Origin: Acidimicrobiales bacterium
GTDB lineage: Bacteria > Actinomycetota > Acidimicrobiia > Acidimicrobiales > JABEUL01
Length of the DNA: 7,404 bases
Direction of reading: 5' to 3'
Assembly (NCBI GenBank): GCA_027451605.1
Contig: DAIDJA010000081.1
Location: forward strand, 1 to 7,404
Part shown: positions 1-5,344 of the stretch, piece by piece
Layout of the letters: each line of letters begins with the position of its first letter
Numbering within the stretch: the first letter of the stretch is position 1
Notes under the pieces: generated by a model
Told to the model about the DNA's origin: nothing
What the model saw: only the letters and a program-made list of their open reading frames with translations
Databases searched by the model: none
Program-made: the position numbers and the translations under genes

Positions 1-671
1 TGAGTGATTAAAAAATTGAAATATGTATTTACCGGAACTACCTTGGGAATCAATGTCCCCTCAGCACTAATTCTTACTTCAATAGGGCTATATTGAGGCA
101 ACAGATTAACACTATCACTTTTAAGGACTAACTTATTGTTGAAATTGAAATCTACTATATCATAGAGTTGTTTTATAATACAGCTCGCTCCGTTCGAAGT
201 TTGTAACTTGTTGAATAATTCTGCAGCCGATGAAGTATCTGTCAAAGTTATAAGCGAAGGCGCAAATACAAGTACTTGGGTCTGTTGCGACCCGGATGCT
301 CCGTCGAAATATTTTATATAGGATGGCGTTGAGTAGGTAGCATCCACATTGCCAGTGCTTATGGCTAAACATTTCATTAGTAGGTCAATTTCTGACACAT
401 TTAAACCACCATTTGGGTGAAATGGGAATTGAGTGAAACCATCATTCACGTAATTTTGTGAATTTAGTATTGAATTTATCAAATTAAAATCTTGAGAATT
501 ATTTTGAATAAAGGATTTTGAGTTTTTAATCGTATTTATATTGGAGACAGGGTTGGGGGTTGGATTGCTACAAGCGCCAAGTAATGCGGGAATTAATAAT
601 GCGATTCCAATAAATAGAATTGCGCGTCGGTAATTAATTTTGTTGCAACTTAAAAAATTTAGAAGCGTCAT
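1..671 (-). CDS. putative lipoprotein of unknown function (3' end beyond left edge)
   Basis: The minus strand is open from an ATG at 671 to position 1 (223 codons, no stop), so the C-terminus is missing. The product starts with a lipoprotein signal: basic residues RR at 15-16, a hydrophobic stretch at about 17-32, and a lipobox LLGAC with Cys34 as the probable lipidated residue. This predicts export and membrane anchoring facing outward. The mature part begins with a Ser/Asn/Pro-rich linker, then a soluble domain with two further Cys (101 and 164) that could form a disulfide. A segment near 147-165 (AAELFNKL followed by ASC) looks like secreted actinobacterial domains of unknown role, but I do not recognise the family. 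The start is uncertain: in-frame ATGs also lie at 695, 752 and 782, and none has a good Shine-Dalgarno. 671 gives a normal-length signal peptide. It does not overlap the upstream epimerase gene, and any link to ATP synthase is unproven. Confidence 0.72.
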   Translation of the reverse strand, partial: MTLLNFLSCNKINYRRAILFIGIALLIPALLGACSNPTPNPVSNINTIKNSKSFIQNNSQDFNLINSILNSQNYVNDGFTQFPFHPNGGLNVSEIDLLMKCLAISTGNVDATYSTPSYIKYFDGASGSQQTQVLVFAPSLITLTDTSSAAELFNKLQTSNGASCIIKQLYDIVDFNFNNKLVLKSDSVNLLPQYSPIEVRISAEGTLIPKVVPVNTYFNFLIT

Positions 672-810
672 ATTGGAGTTACTATAGGTCGGCATAGGAA
701 AATTAAAGTTGTAGATCTTTTCATCTATTTGATTCGGAATCGCCCTACACATTCGATCGAAAGATTCAGTCAATCTCGTCATCAAAAGAAACAGCAGTGT
801 ATCGACTAAT

Positions 811-858
811 CTAATTTTAGTTCAAAAAACCAAATAAAGTGATATTGACTAAACTTAG
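811..858. repeat. imperfect inverted repeat in the spacer between two minus-strand genes
   Basis: The arms 811-822 (CTAATTTTAGTT) and 847-858 (GACTAAACTTAG) are complementary at 10 of 12 positions around a 24-nt centre. A smaller hairpin (816-822 with 828-834, one G-U pair on the minus strand) lies inside. The element is downstream of the epimerase gene and upstream of the lipoprotein gene. The stem is AT-rich and has no following U-tract on either strand, so it does not look like a standard intrinsic terminator. It could be an operator or simply chance in AT-rich DNA. Confidence 0.25.
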
Positions 859-891
859 CATCAACGGCGGTATTTATATTTTTAAATTTGA

Positions 892-1806
892 TTAACGCGC
901 CTTATTAAACTCTACTGTTAAAAACTCTTTCAAGCTGACGTTGGAGAATTTAAATCCAGATTCTATGAGTCGTATAGGCATAATTCTCTGGGAAGCTAAT
1001 ACAAGTTGTTTGGCCATTTCAGGACCAAGAATAGCTTTTAGAGCCAATTTGGGAACTCTAATTGGTGTTGGGCGTTTTAGAACTTCTCCCAAGGTCTTTG
1101 TAAATTCTAAGTTAGTTACGGGACCGGGAGAAGTTAAGTTAACTTGTCCATATATGTTATTTGTCATACAGTGAATTATCGATTGAACTTCGTCGCTCAG
1201 CGAAATCCAACTGAGCCACTGTTTCCCATCAGAAATAGGGCCACCCAGTCCAATCTTAAAGATCCCCAACTGTTTCATTAATGCACCACCATTCTTAGAA
1301 AGCACTATTCCGCTTCTTAAAAATGTAGTGTTACTGCCAAAACTCGCTGCTGCACTTTCCCATTTCAAACAAACTTCGGCCAAAAAATCTGATCCTAAAT
1401 TTGATTCTTCATTTACTATTTCATTACCGGAATTGCCATAGATACCTATGGCTGACGCTGAAAGAAATCCCGTCGGTTGAATTTTATAACTGTGAAGCAA
1501 TTCCACAAAAAATTGAGTAGCAGATATCCGGCTATTAAGAATCTCGTCTTTGACCGTTGAATTCCATCTTTTAGATCCAATCGGATATCCGGCAAGATTA
1601 ATTCCGTAGTCAATTTGCCCGAACTTATTTAGTGCATCAGTGTCCACAGTCTTCTTTACGGGATCCCACAGAATGTTCACACAATTTGAGGAAGTGATCT
1701 CATTTTGATTTCTAAGTAGTCTGCCGACTTCAAAACCTTGCCGCAAAAGCTCATTGACGAGACCTTTACCAATTAATCCGGTCGATCCGTTAACTAAAAT
1801 TTTCAT
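892..1806 (-). CDS. TIGR01777-type NAD(P)-binding epimerase (YfcH-like SDR)
   Basis: This complete 304-residue protein matches the atypical/extended SDR group annotated as 'TIGR01777 family oxidoreductase', which includes E. coli YfcH. The N-terminal Rossmann motif is NGSTGLIG with G7, G10 and G13. The family signatures follow in order: NLAG at 70-73 with W81 nearby, SASAIGIYG at 117-124, DFLAEVC with KWE at 140-150, the RSGIVLSKNGGAL block at 164-176, and GGPISDGKQWLSW at 188-200. The C-terminal part, about 248-296 (RVP through SGFKF to LKEFL), corresponds to DUF1731. Length is typical. The physiological substrate of this family is unsettled, so only nucleotide binding and probable sugar-nucleotide or related redox/epimerase chemistry can be proposed, in the cytoplasm. 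The start is supported by AAAGGG (1819-1814), 7 nt upstream. The gene is transcribed divergently from the ATP synthase cluster, and nothing in the sequence ties it to that function. Confidence 0.93.
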   Translation of the reverse strand: MKILVNGSTGLIGKGLVNELLRQGFEVGRLLRNQNEITSSNCVNILWDPVKKTVDTDALNKFGQIDYGINLAGYPIGSKRWNSTVKDEILNSRISATQFFVELLHSYKIQPTGFLSASAIGIYGNSGNEIVNEESNLGSDFLAEVCLKWESAAASFGSNTTFLRSGIVLSKNGGALMKQLGIFKIGLGGPISDGKQWLSWISLSDEVQSIIHCMTNNIYGQVNLTSPGPVTNLEFTKTLGEVLKRPTPIRVPKLALKAILGPEMAKQLVLASQRIMPIRLIESGFKFSNVSLKEFLTVEFNKAR

Positions 1807-1838
1807 AAAACATCCCTTTGATTCCCAGATATTTATAG

Positions 1839-1871
1839 TCTAAATATTTGTGACGTCGTACTCTAAATATT
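1839..1871. repeat. two 10-bp direct repeats flanking a GACGTC palindrome
   Basis: TCTAAATATT occurs at 1839-1848 and exactly again at 1862-1871, with starts 23 bp apart (about two helical turns). The perfect palindrome GACGTC (1852-1857) lies between them. This is in the spacer between divergent genes, 33 bp upstream of the epimerase start. The arrangement fits a binding site for a dimeric regulator, but the repeats are AT-rich in AT-rich DNA, so chance is possible. Confidence 0.3.
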
Positions 1872-2018
1872 ATTGTAGTAGGCGGACTTATAATATCTTT
1901 AGAAATGTTTCTCGAAAAGTATGAATTGCAAAATGGTTCATATTAGTTTTCAAATGCTTAAATAATCTAACGAGTTTTTGAACGGGTTGATAGGATAATT
2001 ACAAGTATTTGTCTCGAA

Positions 2019-2024
2019 TATAAT
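2019..2024 (+). promoter_or_regulatory. candidate -10 element for the ATP synthase operon
   Basis: A perfect TATAAT lies 42 bp upstream of the first gene of the cluster, which would give a leader of roughly 35 nt. No good -35 hexamer sits at 17 bp: that position reads TAATTA (1996-2001), and the better TTGATA (1987-1992) is 26 bp away. The call rests on the -10 match and position only. Confidence 0.4.
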
Positions 2025-2066
2025 GTATGGGCAGAGCACAATAATTGTTTAATGAGAACTTAAAAA

Positions 2067-2351
2067 ATGACCGATCCAAATCTTGGCAGCGAAATTCCTT
2101 TTGAAGACAAAAGTAGACAAATTGAATCTTCTGGACTTGAAAAAGATAGAAATACAGAAGGGCCGAGTCTATTTCTGTTAGTAGGGATGGGTTTCAATTT
2201 AGTCGCCGATATTGTGGGATGTACATTTGTCGGATTTGGCCTGGATTTCGTGCTAAAATCTTATCCGGTACTTACATCGATCGGAGTATTTTCCGGCATT
2301 GCGGTTGCAAGTGTATCGACGTGGTTACTGATGCGAAAATATCTCAAATAA
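2067..2351 (+). CDS. AtpZ-like F0F1-ATPase membrane protein (ATPase gene 1 family)
   Basis: This 94-residue protein opens the cluster. It has a charged cytoplasmic N-terminus (1-32) and two transmembrane segments at about 34-58 and 70-89. They form the hairpin typical of the ATPase_gene1/AtpZ family: a Gly-rich first helix ending GFGLD (56-60), a short turn with P67, then a second helix with spaced glycines (G73, G77) and a basic C-terminal end. In alkaliphilic Bacillus, AtpZ works with AtpI and has been linked to divalent cation uptake that supports the ATP synthase. That role is carried over here from family knowledge. The next gene is an AtpI-like protein, so the usual Z-I pair is present. 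The Shine-Dalgarno is weak (GAGAA, 2054-2058). The family call relies on topology, size, motifs and position rather than strong sequence identity. Confidence 0.75.
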   Translation: MTDPNLGSEIPFEDKSRQIESSGLEKDRNTEGPSLFLLVGMGFNLVADIVGCTFVGFGLDFVLKSYPVLTSIGVFSGIAVASVSTWLLMRKYLK

Positions 2352-2374
2352 TATTTCGTGTTTAAAATTAGATT

Positions 2375-2381
2375 GGAGAGG
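2375..2381 (+). promoter_or_regulatory. ribosome binding site that fixes the atpI start
   Basis: GGAGAGG ends 3 nt before the ATG at 2385, and its GGAG core is 6 nt away. An in-frame GTG at 2358 would add nine residues but would place this site inside the coding region, so the ATG is preferred. Confidence 0.7.
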
Positions 2382-2384
2382 AAC

Positions 2385-2789
2385 ATGGCGGTACTACCGC
2401 CAAATACTAATGCGAAAATGCTAAGTAATGCCGTACGTAAGACGGTATTGGTGTCTTTGGCAATCGCAGCGATTGGGTTTGTTGTCTCAGCTTTTCTTAA
2501 TTTTGCTTTTTTGGGCGTTGGGTTGGTATTGGGTACTTTGGCGGGGGCGATTAATTTGAGAATGATGGATTCAAAAGTTGCTAAAGCTAAATACGAAGGT
2601 ACCAAAATGGCAAAAAAGGGAATCGCTCTTCAATCGGCCGGTAGATTGTTGGCAATGACGGGAGTAATCTTGGGCTCAGGGTTTGTAAATATATTCTTGG
2701 CTATCGGCATACTTCTGGGTATCGTCATTTTCCAAGCTGTTTTGTTGTTATTTATGTTAAAGAATCTGAACTCAAGCGGAGCATTTTAG
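2385..2789 (+). CDS. atpI: ATP synthase protein I (AtpI-like)
   Basis: The 134-residue product has four predicted transmembrane segments (about 19-38, 40-61, 83-103 and 104-125). A basic loop with many Lys at 64-78 separates the two hairpins. The LGTLAGAINLRMM segment closing the second helix and the Arg87-containing third helix match the small ATP synthase I family. AtpI proteins are not part of the finished enzyme. In several bacteria they help assemble the c-ring, and they often co-occur with AtpZ as here. The gene lies 33 nt after atpZ and 13 nt before atpB, so co-transcription is very likely. The start at 2385 rather than the in-frame GTG at 2358 is chosen because of the strong GGAGAGG site. 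AtpI sequences are poorly conserved, so the name rests on topology, size and context. Confidence 0.78.
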   Translation: MAVLPPNTNAKMLSNAVRKTVLVSLAIAAIGFVVSAFLNFAFLGVGLVLGTLAGAINLRMMDSKVAKAKYEGTKMAKKGIALQSAGRLLAMTGVILGSGFVNIFLAIGILLGIVIFQAVLLLFMLKNLNSSGAF

Positions 2790-2802
2790 TTAGGTAAGTA
2801 TC

Positions 2803-3495
2803 ATGTTGTTGTCTACGATTAACATCTCAGTGGGAGACCATATAGTAAGACATATCGGTCCGTTGGCAATCAATATGGATACCGTATTGTCGACCGTAGT
2901 CGCCGGAGCTATTGTTTTGATATTGGGATTTATAATGCGGGCGAAAGTAACCAGCGGCGTACCCAATGGCTTACAGCTTTTTTTTGAAACAGCAGTAGAT
3001 TTCATACAGGATTTGGTAGAATCTTCAATCGGAAAGCGCACTTCAAGACTTGTTCCGCTGGCGTTTTCGCTTTTTATGTTTATTTTGGTTGCCAACTGGC
3101 TGTCATTAATTCCGACGGGCTATCCCAGACCTTTGTTGCCGGCACCGGCTGAAGATGTGAATACGACATATGCGCTTGCATTAATAGTAATAATTATTGT
3201 TCATGTGGGTGGCCTTAGAGCTAAGCGTTTTAGATACTTCAGTCATTTTAAAAATCCCCTAAATATTGTCGAAGAGTTAGTTAAGCCGGTAACGTTGGCT
3301 TTGCGTTTATTTGGTAATATATTTACCGGCGGACTGGTAGTACTTCTTATCGGGGCGCTGTTACCGGTTTATTTGGTACCTTTCGTAACTGCCGGGTGGA
3401 AACTGTTTGATATGTTTATCGGCTTTATCCAGGCATTTATTTTTGCTCTTTTAACGGTAGTTTATTATGGATTGGCCGTTGAAGAACATCATTAG
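2803..3495 (+). CDS. atpB: F0F1 ATP synthase subunit a
   Basis: This is the 230-residue membrane stator subunit that forms the proton half-channels beside the c-ring. The essential arginine is R168 in LALRLFGN (166-172), equivalent to E. coli Arg210. Q210 in GFIQAFIFALL matches E. coli Gln252. Further family marks are VANWLSLIPTG (97-106), the AEDVNTTYALAL segment (116-127) before a transmembrane helix, and the acidic/His tail EEHH. At the E. coli Glu219 position this protein has Gly177 (RLFGNIFTGG), and at the His245 position it has Asp203 (WKLFD). As I recall it, mycobacteria and other actinobacteria share this combination. Translation starts 13 nt after atpI with AGG (2792-2794) as Shine-Dalgarno. 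The length is near the lower end of the family range, but all core helices appear present. Confidence 0.97.
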   Translation: MLLSTINISVGDHIVRHIGPLAINMDTVLSTVVAGAIVLILGFIMRAKVTSGVPNGLQLFFETAVDFIQDLVESSIGKRTSRLVPLAFSLFMFILVANWLSLIPTGYPRPLLPAPAEDVNTTYALALIVIIIVHVGGLRAKRFRYFSHFKNPLNIVEELVKPVTLALRLFGNIFTGGLVVLLIGALLPVYLVPFVTAGWKLFDMFIGFIQAFIFALLTVVYYGLAVEEHH

Positions 3496-3533
3496 AAATT
3501 TACTCACCCATTAAAAATCAAAAAAGGAAAATT

Positions 3534-3540
3534 GGAGGAA
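3534..3540 (+). promoter_or_regulatory. strong ribosome binding site of atpE
   Basis: GGAGGAA is the nearest to perfect Shine-Dalgarno in the window, with its GGAGG core 5 nt from the ATG at 3544. It follows an A-rich leader with a second purine block (AAAAAGG, about 3521-3527). It rules out the in-frame TTG at 3532 as the start. Strong initiation fits the need for many c subunits per enzyme. Confidence 0.75.
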
Positions 3541-3543
3541 ATT

Positions 3544-3795
3544 ATGGCAACAACACAACAGGCTATTGAGATGGCAGGTGCTATGGTCGGCGGAGGTTTG
3601 GCCCTTGGCGGAGGTGCCGTTGGTGCTTCTATCGGTGACGGTCTCGCAGGTTCGCAGACAATAGCCGCAATTGCAAGGCAACCCGAAGCTGAAAACAAAG
3701 CCAGGACTTATCTTTTTATTACTGTAGGTCTGGCAGAAGCAATGTACTTTATTAATCTGGCATTTATGGCTACGTTTGTATGGGTTTTGAAGTAG
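3544..3795 (+). CDS. atpE: F0F1 ATP synthase subunit c
   Basis: The 83-residue proteolipid forms the rotor ring in the membrane. Helix 1 (about 9-36) carries the glycine-packing pattern from GGGLALGGG through GIGDG-like SIGDG. The polar loop has R45-Q-P-E48, and helix 2 (about 54-80) has the ion-binding carboxylate E65 in [15 protein letters not shown]. The residue after E65 is Ala and there is no Gln/Ser Na+ ligand set, so proton coupling is predicted. D32 lines up with Asp28 of the Mycobacterium tuberculosis c subunit, and E65 with its Glu61. The position equivalent to mycobacterial Ala63 is Met67. The start at 3544 is set by GGAGGAA. The gene is 48 nt after atpB and is followed by a 94-nt spacer, the widest gap in the operon. 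Confidence 0.97.
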   Translation: MATTQQAIEMAGAMVGGGLALGGGAVGASIGDGLAGSQTIAAIARQPEAENKARTYLFITVGLAEAMYFINLAFMATFVWVLK

Positions 3796-3889
3796 TCTTT
3801 CGAAAAATTAAATCTTAAACGGTTATTGCCCAGTTAATTAGGGTATTTTATGGCGATTTTTATGTCATGTTTATTTATTAGGAGATATT

Positions 3890-4399
3890 ATGTTGTTGGC
3901 TACCAATAACTTCTTGCTGCCAAACGGCACTTTTTTTGCAGAAATTATCGCATTTCTGATTGTACTTTTCGTTTTGTGGAAATGGATACTTCCGCCAGTC
4001 GTCAAGATGATGGATGAAAGAAAAGAGCAAATTAGGTCATCTATTGAATCGGCGACAACCCAAAAGGCTGAAGCAGAGGTATATAAGGCAGAAGCTCAGG
4101 CCTCTATTGATACGGCAAAAGCGGAGGCCAGAACGATTGTCGCTAAGGCAAACGCAGTTGCCGCACAGCTAAAAGAAGAGGGCAGACAACGGGGTCAAGA
4201 TGAATATGACAGGTTGGTGGCACTCGCGCAAAATGACATTCAACAGGCGAAAAATAAGGCAGTGGAAGAAGTTCAAAAAGAATTCGGACAATTGGTAATT
4301 TTGGCGGCTGAAAAAATCATAGGCGAAGAATTGGACATCAAGAAACACGAGAGAATAATAAATGAAGCCATTGATGCCACATCCAAAGGAATGGGCTAA
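3890..4399 (+). CDS. atpF: F0F1 ATP synthase subunit b
   Basis: The 169-residue peripheral stalk subunit has one N-terminal membrane helix (about 12-33, preceded by LLPNGTFF and followed by P35-P36). A long charged, Ala/Glu/Lys-rich helix (about 38-140) forms the dimeric coiled coil that reaches up to F1. The conserved C-terminal block LAAEKIIGEELD (138-149) contacts delta. Length is normal for a single bacterial b subunit. There is only one b-type gene in the visible cluster, so a homodimer is likely, unless a b' gene lies elsewhere. AGGAG (3880-3884) is 5 nt from the ATG. The stop is 9 nt before atpH. Confidence 0.96.
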   Translation: MLLATNNFLLPNGTFFAEIIAFLIVLFVLWKWILPPVVKMMDERKEQIRSSIESATTQKAEAEVYKAEAQASIDTAKAEARTIVAKANAVAAQLKEEGRQRGQDEYDRLVALAQNDIQQAKNKAVEEVQKEFGQLVILAAEKIIGEELDIKKHERIINEAIDATSKGMG

Positions 4400-4408
4400 A
4401 GTCAAGTT

Positions 4409-5302
4409 ATGAAGTCGTTGACTTGGGGATATACCACCGGATTGGTAATAGAAGCGCAGAACAGCTCGGAGCTGGAGAGATTTTTGTCTGAGCTCAAAGT
4501 CTTTAATCAAGCTTTATTGGATTATAATGAGTTAGTTACGGTACTGGAAGACCCTATGGTCTCATCTGGGTCAAAGGTTTCTATGGTCAGCGACATTCTG
4601 TCGGACAGAGTACTGAGAACTACAAAATTAGCCATTAATTTTTCCATCCTGACTGAACGCCCGTCGGAGCTTCGCGAAACCTTGCTTGAAATTCACCGAA
4701 AGTCTTTGAGCCATCAAAGTGAATCGTGGCTTGACACCGGTAGTGAGCCGATGTCATCCAGGTCGGTCGCTCGCGATCGTATGTTGGGATTTACAAAATT
4801 CTATTGCGATTTCACCGTTGAAGGTAGTGAACTTGACGTGATAGAGGACCAAGTATTTGGTTTTGCCAGGGTTGTCGAAAACAGTTCTCACTTGAGATGG
4901 GCATTGGCCGACCTTGTCATACCGGTTAAGAATCGTGTGTCTTTGTTGGATGAACTATTAAAGGGAACTCATGAGGTTACCAAGAAGCTTTGTAAATATG
5001 TGCTTTTGGCCGGGAGAATGAGGGATGTTGTTTCTGCATTGGATGAAATTGCTTCTGAAATTTCCAAGCAGCGAGGACGGAGAATCGCTGAAGTGCGAAC
5101 CGCTGTTGATTTGTCGCAGGAACAAATTGAAAGATTAAAACGGTATTTGAGTGATCTAGAACAGATACCCATTGAACTCAGGGTAGTAATTGATCCTGAT
5201 TTAATTGCCGGAGTTGTACTGACGGTTGGAAACAAGATGCTTGATACAAGCTTCAAGAGTAGGATAAATGAGCTCGCACAGGAACTGAGCGAGGCAGTTT
5301 AA
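4409..5302 (+). CDS. atpH: F0F1 ATP synthase subunit delta, long form with duplicated N-terminal domain
   Basis: At 297 residues this is far longer than the usual delta of about 180. The C-terminal half is ordinary: a helical domain (about 122-220, including LDVIEDQVFGFARVV) followed by the beta/alpha C-terminal domain (about 224-297). That domain has VRTAVDLS, the IDPDLIAGVVLTVGNKMLD stretch (261-279) and SRINELAQEL. Residues about 7-98 form a second helical domain of the same kind (SELERFLSELKVF, LVTVLEDPMV, VSMVSDIL). The two copies align almost without gaps at an offset of 120 residues: G7/G127, S20-E-L/S140-E-L, F32/F152, V57-S/V177-S. They are joined by a Ser-rich linker (99-121). Streptomyces delta and the delta part of mycobacterial b-delta are also long in this way. 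Delta attaches the b stalk to the crown of F1. The Shine-Dalgarno is weak, so translation may be coupled to atpF, 9 nt upstream. Confidence 0.95.
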   Translation: MKSLTWGYTTGLVIEAQNSSELERFLSELKVFNQALLDYNELVTVLEDPMVSSGSKVSMVSDILSDRVLRTTKLAINFSILTERPSELRETLLEIHRKSLSHQSESWLDTGSEPMSSRSVARDRMLGFTKFYCDFTVEGSELDVIEDQVFGFARVVENSSHLRWALADLVIPVKNRVSLLDELLKGTHEVTKKLCKYVLLAGRMRDVVSALDEIASEISKQRGRRIAEVRTAVDLSQEQIERLKRYLSDLEQIPIELRVVIDPDLIAGVVLTVGNKMLDTSFKSRINELAQELSEAV

Positions 5303-5334
5303 TTAGATAAAGGAATCGAAACTAGATATTTAGT

Positions 5335-5338
5335 GGAG
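5335..5338 (+). promoter_or_regulatory. ribosome binding site of atpA
   Basis: GGAG stands 6 nt before the ATG at 5345, in a 42-nt spacer after atpH. It supports independent initiation at that ATG. Confidence 0.6.
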
Positions 5339-5344
5339 TGATAT

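Noticed and set aside
160..372. 70-codon minus-strand open frame
   Set aside because: It lies in another frame inside the lipoprotein gene, is Cys/Ile-rich without any motif, and has no ribosome binding site.
941..1174. 77-codon plus-strand open frame
   Set aside because: It is antisense to the conserved C-terminal domain of the epimerase gene and has no family features.
1889..1894. Second TATAAT as an operon promoter
   Set aside because: It has no -35 at suitable spacing and lies 170 bp from the first gene. AT-rich DNA yields such matches by chance.
2358..2384. GTG start for atpI
   Set aside because: It would absorb the strong GGAGAGG site that properly positions the ATG at 2385.
2261..2605. 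Minus-strand open frame across atpZ and atpI
   Set aside because: It is antisense to two genes with clear membrane topology and has no start signal.
3532..3543. TTG start for atpE
   Set aside because: It overlaps the GGAGGAA Shine-Dalgarno itself. The ATG at 3544 gives a normal-length c subunit.
3828..3848. GCCC/GGGT hairpin as a terminator between atpE and atpF
   Set aside because: Only about three G-C pairs form and no U-tract follows at the right distance.
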